Assembly (NCBI RefSeq): GCF_000686025.1
Contig: NZ_JMLQ01000004.1
Location: forward strand, 248,001 to 312,000
Direction: 5' to 3'
Length of the DNA: 64,000 nt
From: Rhodococcus sp. UNC23MFCrub1.1
GTDB lineage: Bacteria; Actinomycetota; Actinomycetes; Mycobacteriales; Mycobacteriaceae
Shown here: positions 37,354 to 45,670 of the stretch, piece after piece
Layout of the letters: each line of letters opens with the position of its first letter
Numbering within the stretch: position 1 is the stretch's first letter
The notes under the pieces: generated by a model
What the model was told of the DNA's origin: nothing
The model's input: only the letters and a program-made list of their open reading frames with translations
Database searches by the model: none
Program-made: the position numbers and the translations under genes

Positions 37354-38382
37354 GTGAGGCGTGGAAGTGTCGGACGTGTGGGTTACCGCACGGTGGTGGC
37401 CGTCGGATTGAGTGTCCTGGCGCTGGTGTCGGCGTGCTCGTCCGACACCGAGAGCGGATCGACCGAGGGGTCGGTGACCGTGACTCACGCCTACGGCGAG
37501 ACCGTCGTGCCGGCCGATCCGCAGCGTGTGGTCTCGGTCGGACTGACCGAGCAGGACACCCTGCTGGCTCTCGGCGTCGTTCCCGTCGGTGTCACGGAGT
37601 GGTACGGAGAGCAGCCGGACGCGACGTGGCCCTGGGCTCACGATCTGCTGGGTGACGCCCGGCCCGAGGTGCTCACCCAGGACGACGGCATCCAGTTCGA
37701 GAAGGTCACCGCCCTCGAACCCGACCTCATCATCGGCACCAACGCCGGCATGACGCAGGACGACTACACCCGGTTGAGCGCCATCGCCCCGACCATCGCC
37801 CACAGCGACGTCGATTCCCCCTACTTCGAGCCGTGGGATCAGCAGACCCGCACCATCGGAGCCGCGCTCGGCAAGCCCGACGAGGCGGAGGCGCTCGTCG
37901 AGAACGTCCGCACCCGGTACCGAGAGGCCGCCGAGGCCCACCCCGAGTTCGCGGGGAAGAAGGCCGTCCTCCTGCAGAACGCGATCTACGACGGCAACGC
38001 CATCGCCTATCAGGACGGTCTGAGCACCGACTTCCTCACCTCGCTCGGGTTCGAGATCCCGTCCGAGCTCGACGCCTTCGTCCAGGAGGAGGACGCCCAG
38101 GCGTACATCCCGTTGGAGAACCTCTCCGTGCTCGACACCGCCGACGTGCTGCTCTGGGCCACCGAGTCCCCGGAGGACCGCGCGACCCTCGAGGCCGACC
38201 CGGTCTACTCGTCGTTGCAGGAGGTGCGGGAGAACAGGCTCGTCTTCACCGACGCGATCACGGCCGGCGCCATCTACTTCACCTCGCCGCTGAGCCTGCC
38301 GTACCTGCTCGACTCGCTCGTACCGGCATTCGAGAGCACCCTCGCGGGTGCCGGAGCGGCCACCACCACGGCCCCCGCCTGA
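37354..38382 (+). CDS. Iron-siderophore ABC transporter substrate-binding lipoprotein
   Basis: A 342-residue secreted lipoprotein of the FecB/FepB class. A signal peptide ends in the lipobox LVSAC with Cys28 as the lipidation site. The mature protein has the class III binding-protein layout: PQRVVSVGLTEQDTLLALGV, then FEKVTALEPDLIIG and ENRLVFTDAI near the end. It would deliver a ferric siderophore to a permease not encoded here. The GTG start has GAGGG about 6-10 nt upstream. The IdeR box upstream predicts induction under iron limitation. Downstream lie copies of the GGCCGGCCTCCGGCC element and a large hairpin. Confidence 0.9.
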   Translation: MRRGSVGRVGYRTVVAVGLSVLALVSACSSDTESGSTEGSVTVTHAYGETVVPADPQRVVSVGLTEQDTLLALGVVPVGVTEWYGEQPDATWPWAHDLLGDARPEVLTQDDGIQFEKVTALEPDLIIGTNAGMTQDDYTRLSAIAPTIAHSDVDSPYFEPWDQQTRTIGAALGKPDEAEALVENVRTRYREAAEAHPEFAGKKAVLLQNAIYDGNAIAYQDGLSTDFLTSLGFEIPSELDAFVQEEDAQAYIPLENLSVLDTADVLLWATESPEDRATLEADPVYSSLQEVRENRLVFTDAITAGAIYFTSPLSLPYLLDSLVPAFESTLAGAGAATTTAPA

Positions 38383-38387
38383 CCCCT

Positions 38388-38432
38388 CCGGCCTGCCCGC
38401 CCCACCTGCACGACCGGCCTCCGGCCTGCCCG
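38388..38432. repeat. Copies of the GGCCGGCCTCCGGCC-type element before lepA
   Basis: TCCGGCCTGCCCG occurs at 38387-38399 and, with a fuller core ACCGGCCTCCGGCCTGCCCG, at 38413-38432, 33 bp apart. They lie directly after the binding-protein stop codon and before the lepA hairpin. The unit matches the 30-bp repeat seen at 2.7, 15.9 and 44.8 kb. Confidence 0.7.
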
Positions 38433-38439
38433 GGACCCC

Positions 38440-38480
38440 GGCCGTGGTGACGTGCAGATATTCTGTACGTCACCACGGCC
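38440..38480. terminator. Long hairpin overlapping the lepA 5' region
   Basis: GGCCGTGGTGACGTGCAG (38440-38457) pairs with CTGTACGTCACCACGGCC (38463-38480): 18 pairs with one G-U and a 5-nt ATATT loop. It may terminate the iron-binding-protein transcript or fold in the lepA leader. The only NTG codon in frame with lepA upstream of its conserved N-terminus (GTG 38452) lies inside the left arm. TATTCT (38459-38464) in the loop region resembles a -10 element. Confidence 0.7.
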
Positions 38481-38499
38481 GTCTCGTCAGGAGTACCCC

Positions 38500-40338
38500 A
38501 TCACCAATTTTGCGGACACGACGTTCACGGATCCCACCAGGATCCGTAACTTCTGCATCATCGCCCACATCGACCATGGCAAGTCGACGCTGGCCGACCG
38601 CATGCTGCAGCTCACCGGTGTCATCGACGACCGGTCGATGCGCGCGCAGTACCTCGATCGCATGGACATCGAGCGTGAGCGCGGCATCACCATCAAGGCG
38701 CAGAACGTCCGCCTGCCGTGGAAGGTGGGGGACACCGAGCACGTCCTGCACCTGATCGACACCCCCGGGCACGTCGACTTCACCTACGAGGTGTCGCGTG
38801 CACTCGAGGCGTGCGAGGGTGCCGTGCTCCTCGTCGACGCTGCACAGGGCATCGAGGCGCAGACGCTCGCGAACCTCTACCTGGCACTCGAGAAGGATCT
38901 GACGATCATTCCGGTGCTGAACAAGATCGACCTGCCCGCGGCCGACCCCGACCGCTACGCCGCGGAGATCGCCCACATCGTCGGCTGCGAGGCGGACGAC
39001 GTGCTGCGCGTCTCGGGCAAGACCGGCATGGGCGTCGAGGCATTGCTCGACGAGGTGGTCCGTCTGGTGCCCGCGCCGGTCGGCGACGCCGACGGCCCCG
39101 CACGCGCCATGATCTTCGACTCCGTCTACGACGCGTACCGCGGCGTGGTGACGTACGTGCGTGTGGTGGACGGCAAGATCCTGCCGCGCGAGAAGGTCAC
39201 CATGATGTCGACCGGTTCGACGCACGAGCTCGTCGAGGTGGGCATCGTCTCGCCGGACCCCAAGGCGACGAAGGGCCTCGGCGTCGGTGAGGTGGGCTAT
39301 CTCATCACCGGCGTCAAGGACGTGCGTCAGTCGAAGGTGGGAGACACCGTCACCAGCGCCCGCAACGGCGCGACCGAAGCGCTCACCGGATATCGCGAGC
39401 CACGGCCGATGGTCTACTCGGGTCTCTACCCGGTGGACGGGTCCGATTACCCCGATCTGCGCGACGCCCTCGAGAAGTTGCAGCTCAACGACGCCGCCCT
39501 CACCTACGAACCGGAGACGTCCGTCGCTCTCGGGTTCGGGTTCCGCTGCGGATTCCTCGGTCTGCTGCACATGGAGATCACCCGCGAGCGCCTCGAGCGC
39601 GAGTTCGGGCTCGACCTGATCTCGACCTCGCCCAACGTCGTGTACCGGGTGGAGATGAACGACGGCGCCGAGCACATCGTCACCAACCCGTCGTACTGGC
39701 CGGAAGGCAAGGCGCGCGCCGTGTTCGAGCCGATGGTCAAGTGCACCATCATCTCGCCGAGCGAGTTCATCGGGTCCATCATGGAGCTGTGCCAGAGCCG
39801 CCGCGGTGAGCTCGGCGGCATGGACTACCTGTCGGAGACCCGCGTCGAGCTGCGCTACACCATCCCGATGGCCGAGATCATCTTCGACTTCTTCGACATC
39901 CTCAAGTCACGCACCCGCGGCTACGCGAGCCTCGACTACGAGGAGATCGGCGAGGAGTCGGCCAACCTGGTGAAGGTGGACATCCTGCTGCAGGGCGAAG
40001 CCGTCGACGCGTTCTCGGCCATCGTGCACGCCGACGCGGCCGGTGCCTACGGCAACAAGATGACCACCCGACTCAAGGACCTGATCCCGCGCCAGCAGTA
40101 CGAGATCCCGATCCAGGCGGCGATCGGGTCGAAGATCATCGCGCGCGAGAACATCCGTGCGATCCGCAAGGACGTCCTGGCGAAGTGCTACGGCGGTGAC
40201 ATCAGCCGTAAGCGCAAACTGCTCGAGAAGCAGAAGGCCGGCAAGAAGCGGATGAAGACCATCGGTCGTGTCGACGTGCCACAGGAGGCGTTCGTCGCCG
40301 CCCTGTCCACCGACGCGTCCGCGGACAAGAAGAAGTAG
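38500..40338 (+). CDS. lepA: Elongation factor 4 (LepA)
   Basis: A ribosome-dependent GTPase that can back-translocate stalled ribosomes. G1 is [10 protein letters not shown]3 DTPGH and G4 NKID; the C-terminal [20 protein letters not shown] is LepA-specific. The start is unclear. The conserved N-terminus [12 protein letters not shown] has no ATG, GTG or TTG near it. CAGGAG (38488-38493) is placed 6 nt before an ATC codon at 38500, given here as the start. The alternative is GTG at 38452, 16 codons upstream, inside a strong hairpin. The rest of the frame is intact. The position matches the M. tuberculosis gene order (Rv2404c). Confidence 0.9.
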   Translation: MTNFADTTFTDPTRIRNFCIIAHIDHGKSTLADRMLQLTGVIDDRSMRAQYLDRMDIERERGITIKAQNVRLPWKVGDTEHVLHLIDTPGHVDFTYEVSRALEACEGAVLLVDAAQGIEAQTLANLYLALEKDLTIIPVLNKIDLPAADPDRYAAEIAHIVGCEADDVLRVSGKTGMGVEALLDEVVRLVPAPVGDADGPARAMIFDSVYDAYRGVVTYVRVVDGKILPREKVTMMSTGSTHELVEVGIVSPDPKATKGLGVGEVGYLITGVKDVRQSKVGDTVTSARNGATEALTGYREPRPMVYSGLYPVDGSDYPDLRDALEKLQLNDAALTYEPETSVALGFGFRCGFLGLLHMEITRERLEREFGLDLISTSPNVVYRVEMNDGAEHIVTNPSYWPEGKARAVFEPMVKCTIISPSEFIGSIMELCQSRRGELGGMDYLSETRVELRYTIPMAEIIFDFFDILKSRTRGYASLDYEEIGEESANLVKVDILLQGEAVDAFSAIVHADAAGAYGNKMTTRLKDLIPRQQYEIPIQAAIGSKIIARENIRAIRKDVLAKCYGGDISRKRKLLEKQKAGKKRMKTIGRVDVPQEAFVAALSTDASADKKK

Positions 40339-40366
40339 GTCCGCGGTCGCTCCCGCGGGGACACCC

Positions 40367-41059
40367 ATGACCAGGACCCCGCCGGCCGGCACCGGGTCCG
40401 CCGCCGACGACGATCCGCCGTCGCTGGCCGACGCGGACCTGCTCCGTACTCCGCCGGCGACGCCGCGCGGAGTGCGCACGCGCGCTGCACTCGTCGCGGC
40501 GGCGCGGGTGGTGTTCGAGCGTGCCGGGTACCTCGATGCCCGTCTGGTGGACATCACCGCCGAGGCTCGCTGTTCGTCCGGCACGTTCTACACCTACTTC
40601 GCGAGCAAGGAAGAGATCTTCGCGGCGGTGCTCGAGGTGTCGCAGGACGACATGATGCACCCCGGTACCGAACACGTGCCGGACGACGGTGATCCGGTCG
40701 CCGTCATCGAGGCGAGCACGCGCGCGTACTTCGAGGCGTACGAACGCAACGCGAAGCTGATGGAACTGCTCGAACAGGTGGCGGCCATCGACATCCGGTT
40801 CCGGCGGCTCCGACGCAACCGTGCCGACGCGTTCGTCCGTCGCAACGCGCGCAGCATCGCCGGTCTCCAGCGACGAGGCCTGGCGGACAGCGGCGTGGAT
40901 CCCGTCGTCGCATCACTCGCGTTGTCGGGCATGATCTCCCGGCTGGCGTTCACCCATTTCGTGGTGGAGCCGTCCCTCGGCGAGCCGCCGACGTGGTCGT
41001 CGGATCAGCTGGTGCACGCGGCGACGCGCCTGTGGGTCAACGCCCTCCGACTCGACTGA
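40367..41059 (+). CDS. TetR-family transcriptional regulator
   Basis: A 230-residue regulator with a Pro/Asp-rich N-terminal tail (~35 residues) before the helix-turn-helix (RTRAALVAAARVVFERAGY, then SSGTFYTYFASKEEIFAAVL). The C-terminal ligand domain has a basic stretch RFRRLRRNRADAFVRR. It starts 28 bp after lepA and ends 3 bp before the convergent GH15 gene. No partner operon or palindrome is obvious, so its targets are unknown. The ATG has only a weak ribosome-binding site (GGGGAC). Confidence 0.85.
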   Translation: MTRTPPAGTGSAADDDPPSLADADLLRTPPATPRGVRTRAALVAAARVVFERAGYLDARLVDITAEARCSSGTFYTYFASKEEIFAAVLEVSQDDMMHPGTEHVPDDGDPVAVIEASTRAYFEAYERNAKLMELLEQVAAIDIRFRRLRRNRADAFVRRNARSIAGLQRRGLADSGVDPVVASLALSGMISRLAFTHFVVEPSLGEPPTWSSDQLVHAATRLWVNALRLD

Positions 41060-41062
41060 CCG

Positions 41063-43111
41063 TCAGGAGTGCGGGTGGCCGTGGGCGGGCTGGAACTGCC
41101 CGGCCTGCGCTGCCTCCTCCGCCCGGATGACGTGCACCACGGCGTTGATCAGCGCGAGGTGGGTGAACGCCTGCGGGAAGTTGCCCAGGTGCCGACCCGT
41201 CTTCGCGTCGATCTCCTCCGCGTAGAGCTTCAGCGGGCTCGCGAACCCGAGCAGCCGTTCACACAGTCGCTTCGCGCGGTGCAGTTCGCCGATCTCGACC
41301 AGTGCGGACACCAACCAGAACGAGCAGATGGTGAAGGTGCCCTCCTCGCCGGAGAGCCCGTCGTCCGTGGTGTCGACGCGGTAGCGCAGTACCAGGCCGT
41401 CCTCGGTGAGCTCATCGGCGATGGCGAGCACCGTCGCCCGGACGCGCTCGTCGTCCGACGGCAGGAACCGCAGGAGCGGCACCAGCAGCAACGAGGCGTC
41501 GAGTGAGTCGTCGCCGTATCGCTGGGTGAAGACTCCGCGCGAGTCGACGCCGTGCTCGAGAACGTCGGCCTTGATCTCGTCGGCGATGCTCGACCATTCC
41601 TCAGCGTACGCCTTCTCGCCGTGCAGCACAGCAAGTTTCGCTCCGCGGTCGAGCGCCACCCAGCACATCACCTTGGACGACGTGAAGTGCTGCGGTTCCC
41701 CACGTACCTCCCAGATGCCCCGGTCGGGCTCGCGCCAGTGCTCGATCGCTTCCTCCACCTGACGCTTCAGCAAGGGCCACAGCGACTCCGGAACATTCTC
41801 CCGCGAGCGCACGTGCAGGTAGACGGAATCGAGCATCGTGCCCCAGATGTCGTGCTGCACCTGGTTGTAGGCACCGTTACCGATGCGCACAGGGACGGCT
41901 CCGTCGTACCCGGACAGGTGTCCGAGCTCCTCCTCCTCGAGCGTGCGTTCGCCGCCGATGCCGTACATCACCTGCAGCGGAACGGGTTCGCCGTCCGGGC
42001 CCGACGTCACGTCGGAGATGAAGGCGAAGAAGTCGTTGGCCTCGCGATCGAGGCCGAGCGTGTACAGACCCCACAGGGCGAAGGTGGAGTCGCGTACCCA
42101 GGCGTACCGGTAGTCCCAGTTCCGCTCTCCGCCCGGCGTCTCCGGCAACGACGTGGTGCTCGCGGCGAGCAGCGCGCCGGTCGGTGCGTACGTGAGACCC
42201 TTGAGGGTGAGCGCGCTGCGCTGCAGGAACCCGCGCCACGGATGGTCGGGAAAGCGGCCGATGGTGATCCACTGGCGCCAGCACTCCGCCGTCTGCCACA
42301 TCTTCTCGGCTGACTCCTCGAAGGTGCGGGGAGGATCGAGCGTCGACCACGACAGCGCGACGAAGACGTTGTCGCCCTCCGTCATCCGAGTCCGGGCGCG
42401 GGCCTCTCGCCCCTCGAGGCCGATGCGCAGATTGGTGGTCAACTTGAGGGTGGGTTCGGTGCCGTCGCCCGCCGTGGCGGTGGCCGTCGCCTCCTCGTAG
42501 ACGTTGCCGGTGTACTCCCACACGGCAGGCTTGCGGTGGTAGTCGAACGCGGGCTCACAACTCATCTCGAGCTCGACCGTTCCACTGACGCACTTCACGC
42601 TGCGGATGAGGCAGTGCTCGGCGTCCCAGTCGGACGGGGCCCGGCGGTGCGTGCGGGAGCGCTCGTCCGTGTTGTGCCACTTGCCCATCACCAGAGCGTC
42701 GCGGACCACCAACCATCCGGTCTCGGTCTGCCACGTGGTCTCGACGATCAGACCGCCCGGGAGATAGCGCCGCGCCGCGGGCACGTTCTGACCGTAGGGG
42801 CCGATGCGGAACTGCCCGGCACCGCGATCGAGCACCGCTCCGAAGATGCTGGGGGAGTCCGGTCGCGGAATGCACATCCACTCCACCGCACCGTTGCGAG
42901 CGATCAGACACGTGGTCTCGCAGTCCGACAGGAAGGCGTAGTCGTCGATCGGCGGAAACGTCGTGCGATGCGGCAGCCAGGTCTGGGCCGTGCCGGGAAC
43001 GGTGTCGAGCGCGCCGCCCTCCTCGGCCGGCTCGGCCGCGCCGGGGCCGAAGACGGCTTCCCCCGCGCTGGCGACGCGGGGGACCACGGACTGTTCGTCG
43101 AACGGGCTCAT
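41063..43111 (-). CDS. Glycoside hydrolase family 15 enzyme, trehalase-like (Rv2402-like)
   Basis: A 682-residue enzyme. After a ~60-residue variable start comes the N-terminal beta-sandwich (PPIDDYAFLSDCETTCLIARNGAVEW in parts) and an (alpha/alpha)6 barrel. ERNWDYRYAWVRDSTF, MYGIGGERTLEEEELGHLSGY and NGAYNQVQHDIWG hold the expected acidic catalytic residues. Its mycobacterial counterpart next to lepA hydrolyses trehalose to glucose; glucoamylase-like specificity is the alternative. ATG 43111 was taken as the start (MSPFDEQ) although the frame is open upstream. No signal peptide, so cytoplasmic. Confidence 0.85.
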   Translation of the reverse strand: MSPFDEQSVVPRVASAGEAVFGPGAAEPAEEGGALDTVPGTAQTWLPHRTTFPPIDDYAFLSDCETTCLIARNGAVEWMCIPRPDSPSIFGAVLDRGAGQFRIGPYGQNVPAARRYLPGGLIVETTWQTETGWLVVRDALVMGKWHNTDERSRTHRRAPSDWDAEHCLIRSVKCVSGTVELEMSCEPAFDYHRKPAVWEYTGNVYEEATATATAGDGTEPTLKLTTNLRIGLEGREARARTRMTEGDNVFVALSWSTLDPPRTFEESAEKMWQTAECWRQWITIGRFPDHPWRGFLQRSALTLKGLTYAPTGALLAASTTSLPETPGGERNWDYRYAWVRDSTFALWGLYTLGLDREANDFFAFISDVTSGPDGEPVPLQVMYGIGGERTLEEEELGHLSGYDGAVPVRIGNGAYNQVQHDIWGTMLDSVYLHVRSRENVPESLWPLLKRQVEEAIEHWREPDRGIWEVRGEPQHFTSSKVMCWVALDRGAKLAVLHGEKAYAEEWSSIADEIKADVLEHGVDSRGVFTQRYGDDSLDASLLLVPLLRFLPSDDERVRATVLAIADELTEDGLVLRYRVDTTDDGLSGEEGTFTICSFWLVSALVEIGELHRAKRLCERLLGFASPLKLYAEEIDAKTGRHLGNFPQAFTHLALINAVVHVIRAEEAAQAGQFQPAHGHPHS

Positions 43112-43178
43112 CCGCCCATCATGAAGCCGTCCGGCGCCCCAGTCCACCGCGGAGAGCGAGGGACTACTGTCGTGAGGT

Positions 43179-43418
43179 GTGAACGCAGTGGCCACGTGGT
43201 GGGACGGAGTCGAACTCTGGATCGCCGGGTTACCGTTCGTGCCCCAGGTCGCCGTCGTCCTGCTGGTGGTCGTGCCGGCAGCGGCACTCACCGCGTACGT
43301 CGTCGACATCGTGTTGTCTGCGCTCTTCGATGCCAGGCGGCGCTACTTCCGCCGGACGCCCGCCGACCGGGATCCCGCAGCCGTGACCACCGGCAACTCC
43401 GACCCCCGAGAGAAGTGA
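43179..43418 (+). CDS. Small membrane protein (Rv2401A-like position)
   Basis: A 79-residue protein. One long or two short membrane helices (residues ~22-50, VAVVLLVVVPAAALTAYVVDIVL) are followed by a basic cytoplasmic tail FDARRRYFRR and a polar end. GTG 43179 has TACTGT (43165-43170) 8 nt upstream, so it is probably leaderless. It occupies the place of Rv2401A in M. tuberculosis, between the GH15 gene and subI. Function unknown. Confidence 0.72.
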   Translation: MNAVATWWDGVELWIAGLPFVPQVAVVLLVVVPAAALTAYVVDIVLSALFDARRRYFRRTPADRDPAAVTTGNSDPREK

Positions 43419-43422
43419 CACC

Positions 43423-43500
43423 GTGCCCCGCTCCCGTGTGACCCTGGCCCTCATCGCGCTGATCGTGCTGGTGATCGTCGCGTGGCTGTTGACTCGGTAG
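43423..43500 (+). CDS. 25-residue single-helix membrane microprotein
   Basis: GTG at 43423, 4 bp after the stop of the 79-residue membrane protein gene, opens a 25-residue frame ending in TAG 43498-43500. The product MPRSRVTLALIALIVLVIVA is a perfect single-span protein: basic N-terminus, 18 hydrophobic residues and a short WLLTR end. The tight spacing suggests an operon with the preceding gene. Confidence 0.5.
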   Translation: MPRSRVTLALIALIVLVIVAWLLTR

Positions 43501-43522
43501 CAGGCTCTCTCCGACTTTCTGC

Positions 43523-43528
43523 TAAATT
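43523..43528 (+). promoter_or_regulatory. Predicted -10 of the sulfate-import operon
   Basis: TAAATT lies 7 nt before GTG 43536, the start of the leader ORF, so transcription should begin at or next to that codon. No good -35 is seen at 17-18 bp. Confidence 0.55.
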
Positions 43529-43535
43529 CTCGGCT

Positions 43536-43625
43536 GTGTCCGACGCAGCCCCGCACCCGATCCGCCATGAACTGGCGCTGATCGCTGTCGGCATGCTCGC
43601 GGTCGCTGACGTCGACTGTCGCTGA
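43536..43625 (+). CDS. Leaderless leader peptide upstream of subI (Cys attenuator type)
   Basis: A 29-residue ORF with the central segment RHELALIAVGMLAVADVDCR just before the stop. Leaderless cysteine-containing short ORFs upstream of sulfate-transport, sulfite-reductase and cysA2 genes are known in mycobacteria as cysteine-responsive attenuators, and PGAP names such families (Ms4533A for the subI locus). Here Cys is the penultimate residue and the only one. Slow decoding there would change folding of the 120-nt gap to subI, where CACACGGCGCGC (43629-43640) can pair with a GCGCGC-bulge-CGTGTG arm (43708-43722). Confidence 0.7.
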   Translation: MSDAAPHPIRHELALIAVGMLAVADVDCR

Positions 43626-43745
43626 CCCCACACGGCGCGCCCTCACCGATTCCGGCGCGTTCCGCTCGTCAGTTCCGTCCATCACCGCTGTTCATGTCCG
43701 TGCCGCCGCGCGCTCGCGTGTGCCGCACTCCTCGAGAGGTCCACC

Positions 43746-44765
43746 GTGTTCCCATCACGTCGTGTCCGCCTGCTGTCCGCCGCCGCCGTCGCGGCTGCCC
43801 TCACCCTGACCGCGTGCTCCACCGGGTCCTCCGACACCGTCGGGGAGACCGCCGCGTCCACGTCCGGTCCGTCGCTCACCCTCGTCGGGTACGCCGTGCC
43901 CAAGAACGGGTGGGATGCCATCGGCGCCGCGTTCGCCTCCACCGAGAACGGTGACAACGTCACCATCAACGCCGACTACGGCGCCTCGGGCAACCAGTCG
44001 CGCAAGGTCGCCGACGGCGCACCGGCCGACATCGTCAACTTCTCGGTCGAGCCCGACGTCACCCGACTGGTGAAGGCCGGCAAGGTCGACGAGGCCTGGA
44101 ACCAGAACGCCTACGGTGGCGTGCCGTTCGGCTCCGTGGTGTCCATCGTGACGCGACCGGGCAACCCGAAGAACATTCGCACGTGGGAGGACCTGATCCG
44201 CCCCGACGTGCAGGTCATCAGCCCCAGCCCGCTCAGCTCCGGCTCGGCGAAGTGGAACTTGTTGGCGCCCTACGCCTCCGTGAGCAACGGCGGCCAGGAT
44301 CGCCAGGCCGGCCTGGACTACGTCACCGAACTGGTGAAGCACTTCCCGGTGCAGCCCGACTCCGGCCGCTCCGCGTCCGAGGCGTTCCTCCAGGGCCAGG
44401 GCGACGTCCTGCTCAGCTACGAGAACGAGGCGCTGTTGCTCGAGGGGCAGGGTCAGCCGGTGGAGCACATCGTTCCGGACCAGACCTTCCGCATCGACAA
44501 CCCCGTCGCGGTCGTCAACTCCAGCGCGAATCTCGAGCAGGCCAACGCGTTGAACGACTACCTCTACACCGCGGACGGCCAGAAGATCTGGGCCGACAGC
44601 GGTTTCCGTCCCGTCGACCCCGCAGTCGCCGCCGACTACACCGACAAGTTCCCGACGCCGCAGAAGCTGTACACCATCGACGACCTCGGTGGCTGGGCTG
44701 CGGTGGACAGTGACCTGTTCGGCGAGAACGGTGCCATCAACGCGATCTACAAGGCATCGAGCTGA
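43746..44765 (+). CDS. subI: Sulfate ABC transporter substrate-binding lipoprotein
   Basis: A 339-residue sulfate-binding protein. The signal peptide ends with the lipobox TLTAC (Cys24). ADYGASGNQSRKVADGAPADIVNFSVEPDV and SPSPLSSGSAKWN (both in parts) are sulfate-site segments of the Sbp/CysP family. It captures sulfate or thiosulfate outside the membrane for CysTWA. GTG 43746 has GAGAGG about 6 nt upstream. First structural gene after the leader peptide; cysT follows after 2 bp. Confidence 0.95.
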   Translation: MFPSRRVRLLSAAAVAAALTLTACSTGSSDTVGETAASTSGPSLTLVGYAVPKNGWDAIGAAFASTENGDNVTINADYGASGNQSRKVADGAPADIVNFSVEPDVTRLVKAGKVDEAWNQNAYGGVPFGSVVSIVTRPGNPKNIRTWEDLIRPDVQVISPSPLSSGSAKWNLLAPYASVSNGGQDRQAGLDYVTELVKHFPVQPDSGRSASEAFLQGQGDVLLSYENEALLLEGQGQPVEHIVPDQTFRIDNPVAVVNSSANLEQANALNDYLYTADGQKIWADSGFRPVDPAVAADYTDKFPTPQKLYTIDDLGGWAAVDSDLFGENGAINAIYKASS

Positions 44766-44767
44766 CC

Positions 44768-45670
44768 ATGACGACAGAGGTCGCCGGTCGGCGAAAGTTC
44801 CTCCCTCGCCGGCCGGCCTCCGGCCTTCCCGCCCGTCGCCGGCCGGCCTCCGGCCTTCCCGCCCGTCGCCGGCCGGCCTCCCATCTTCCCGGGGGGTCGC
44901 TCACGCTCGGCACCGTCGTCCTGTGGCTCTCAGTCATCGTCCTGCTGCCCCTGGCGGCCGTGCTGAGTCGCTCCCTGTCCGACGGACCCGCCGAGTTCTG
45001 GGACGCGGTCACCGATCCGCGGGCGCTGGCCACTCTGCGCGTGACGGTGCAGGTCTCGGTGGTGGCGGCGCTGATCAACGTGGTGATGGGCACCGTCATC
45101 GCATGGGTGTTGGTGCGAGACGACTTCCCGGGCAAGTCCGTCGTCAACGCCCTGATCGACCTGCCGTTCGCCCTGCCCACCATCGTCGCGAGCCTGGTGC
45201 TCCTGTCGCTGTACGGACCGATGAGTCCGGTGGGCATCACGTTGAACGCCACCAAGGCCGGTGTCGTGCTCGCCCTCGCCTTCGTCACGCTTCCGTTCGT
45301 CGTCCGCGCGGTGCAGCCGGTCCTCATCGAGCTCGACCGGGAAGTGGAGGAAGCGGCCGCCTCGCTCGGTGCGAGCAATCTGGTGATCTTCCGGCGGGTC
45401 GTGCTGCCGGTGCTGCTGCCGTCGATCCTCTCGGGTGCCGGACTGGCGTTCTCGCGGGCACTCGGCGAGTTCGGATCCGTCGTCCTCATCGGTGGCAACA
45501 TTCCCGGCGAGACGCAGATCGCGTCGCAGCTCATCCGCGAGCAGATCGAGACCGATCAGCCCGTCGACGCGGCCGCGATCTCGGTGGTGCTGTTGCTCAT
45601 CGCCTTCGTGGTGCTGTTCGTGCTGCGCATCTCCGGTAGCCGCCTCGCCCGGCGGGAGGAGCAGAAGTGA
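44768..45670 (+). CDS. cysT: Sulfate ABC transporter permease CysT with repeat-derived N-terminus
   Basis: A 300-residue permease with six membrane helices from residue ~48 on. The binding-protein-dependent transport signature [15 protein letters not shown] is present and contacts CysA. The cytoplasmic N-terminus (residues ~12-42) is made of three 10-residue repeats, [10 protein letters not shown] twice and a decayed RRPASHLPG, encoded by a 30-bp DNA repeat (44808-44890). This stretch is not part of the CysT family. GTG of cysW overlaps the stop by 4 bp. Confidence 0.94.
   Translation: MTTEVAGRRKFLPRRPASGLPARRRPASGLPARRRPASHLPGGSLTLGTVVLWLSVIVLLPLAAVLSRSLSDGPAEFWDAVTDPRALATLRVTVQVSVVAALINVVMGTVIAWVLVRDDFPGKSVVNALIDLPFALPTIVASLVLLSLYGPMSPVGITLNATKAGVVLALAFVTLPFVVRAVQPVLIELDREVEEAAASLGASNLVIFRRVVLPVLLPSILSGAGLAFSRALGEFGSVVLIGGNIPGETQIASQLIREQIETDQPVDAAAISVVLLLIAFVVLFVLRISGSRLARREEQK
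44808..44890. repeat. Three tandem 30-bp repeats with core GGCCGGCCTCCGGCC, inside cysT
   Basis: GGCCGGCCTC recurs at 44811, 44841 and 44871, exactly 30 bp apart. Two units are identical (CGCCGGCCGGCCTCCGGCCT then TCCCGCCCGT); the third has decayed after GGCCGGCCTCC. The reading frame across the core differs from that in the M20 gene: here it reads R-P-A-S-G-L-P, there G-R-P-P-A-F. Confidence 0.9.
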
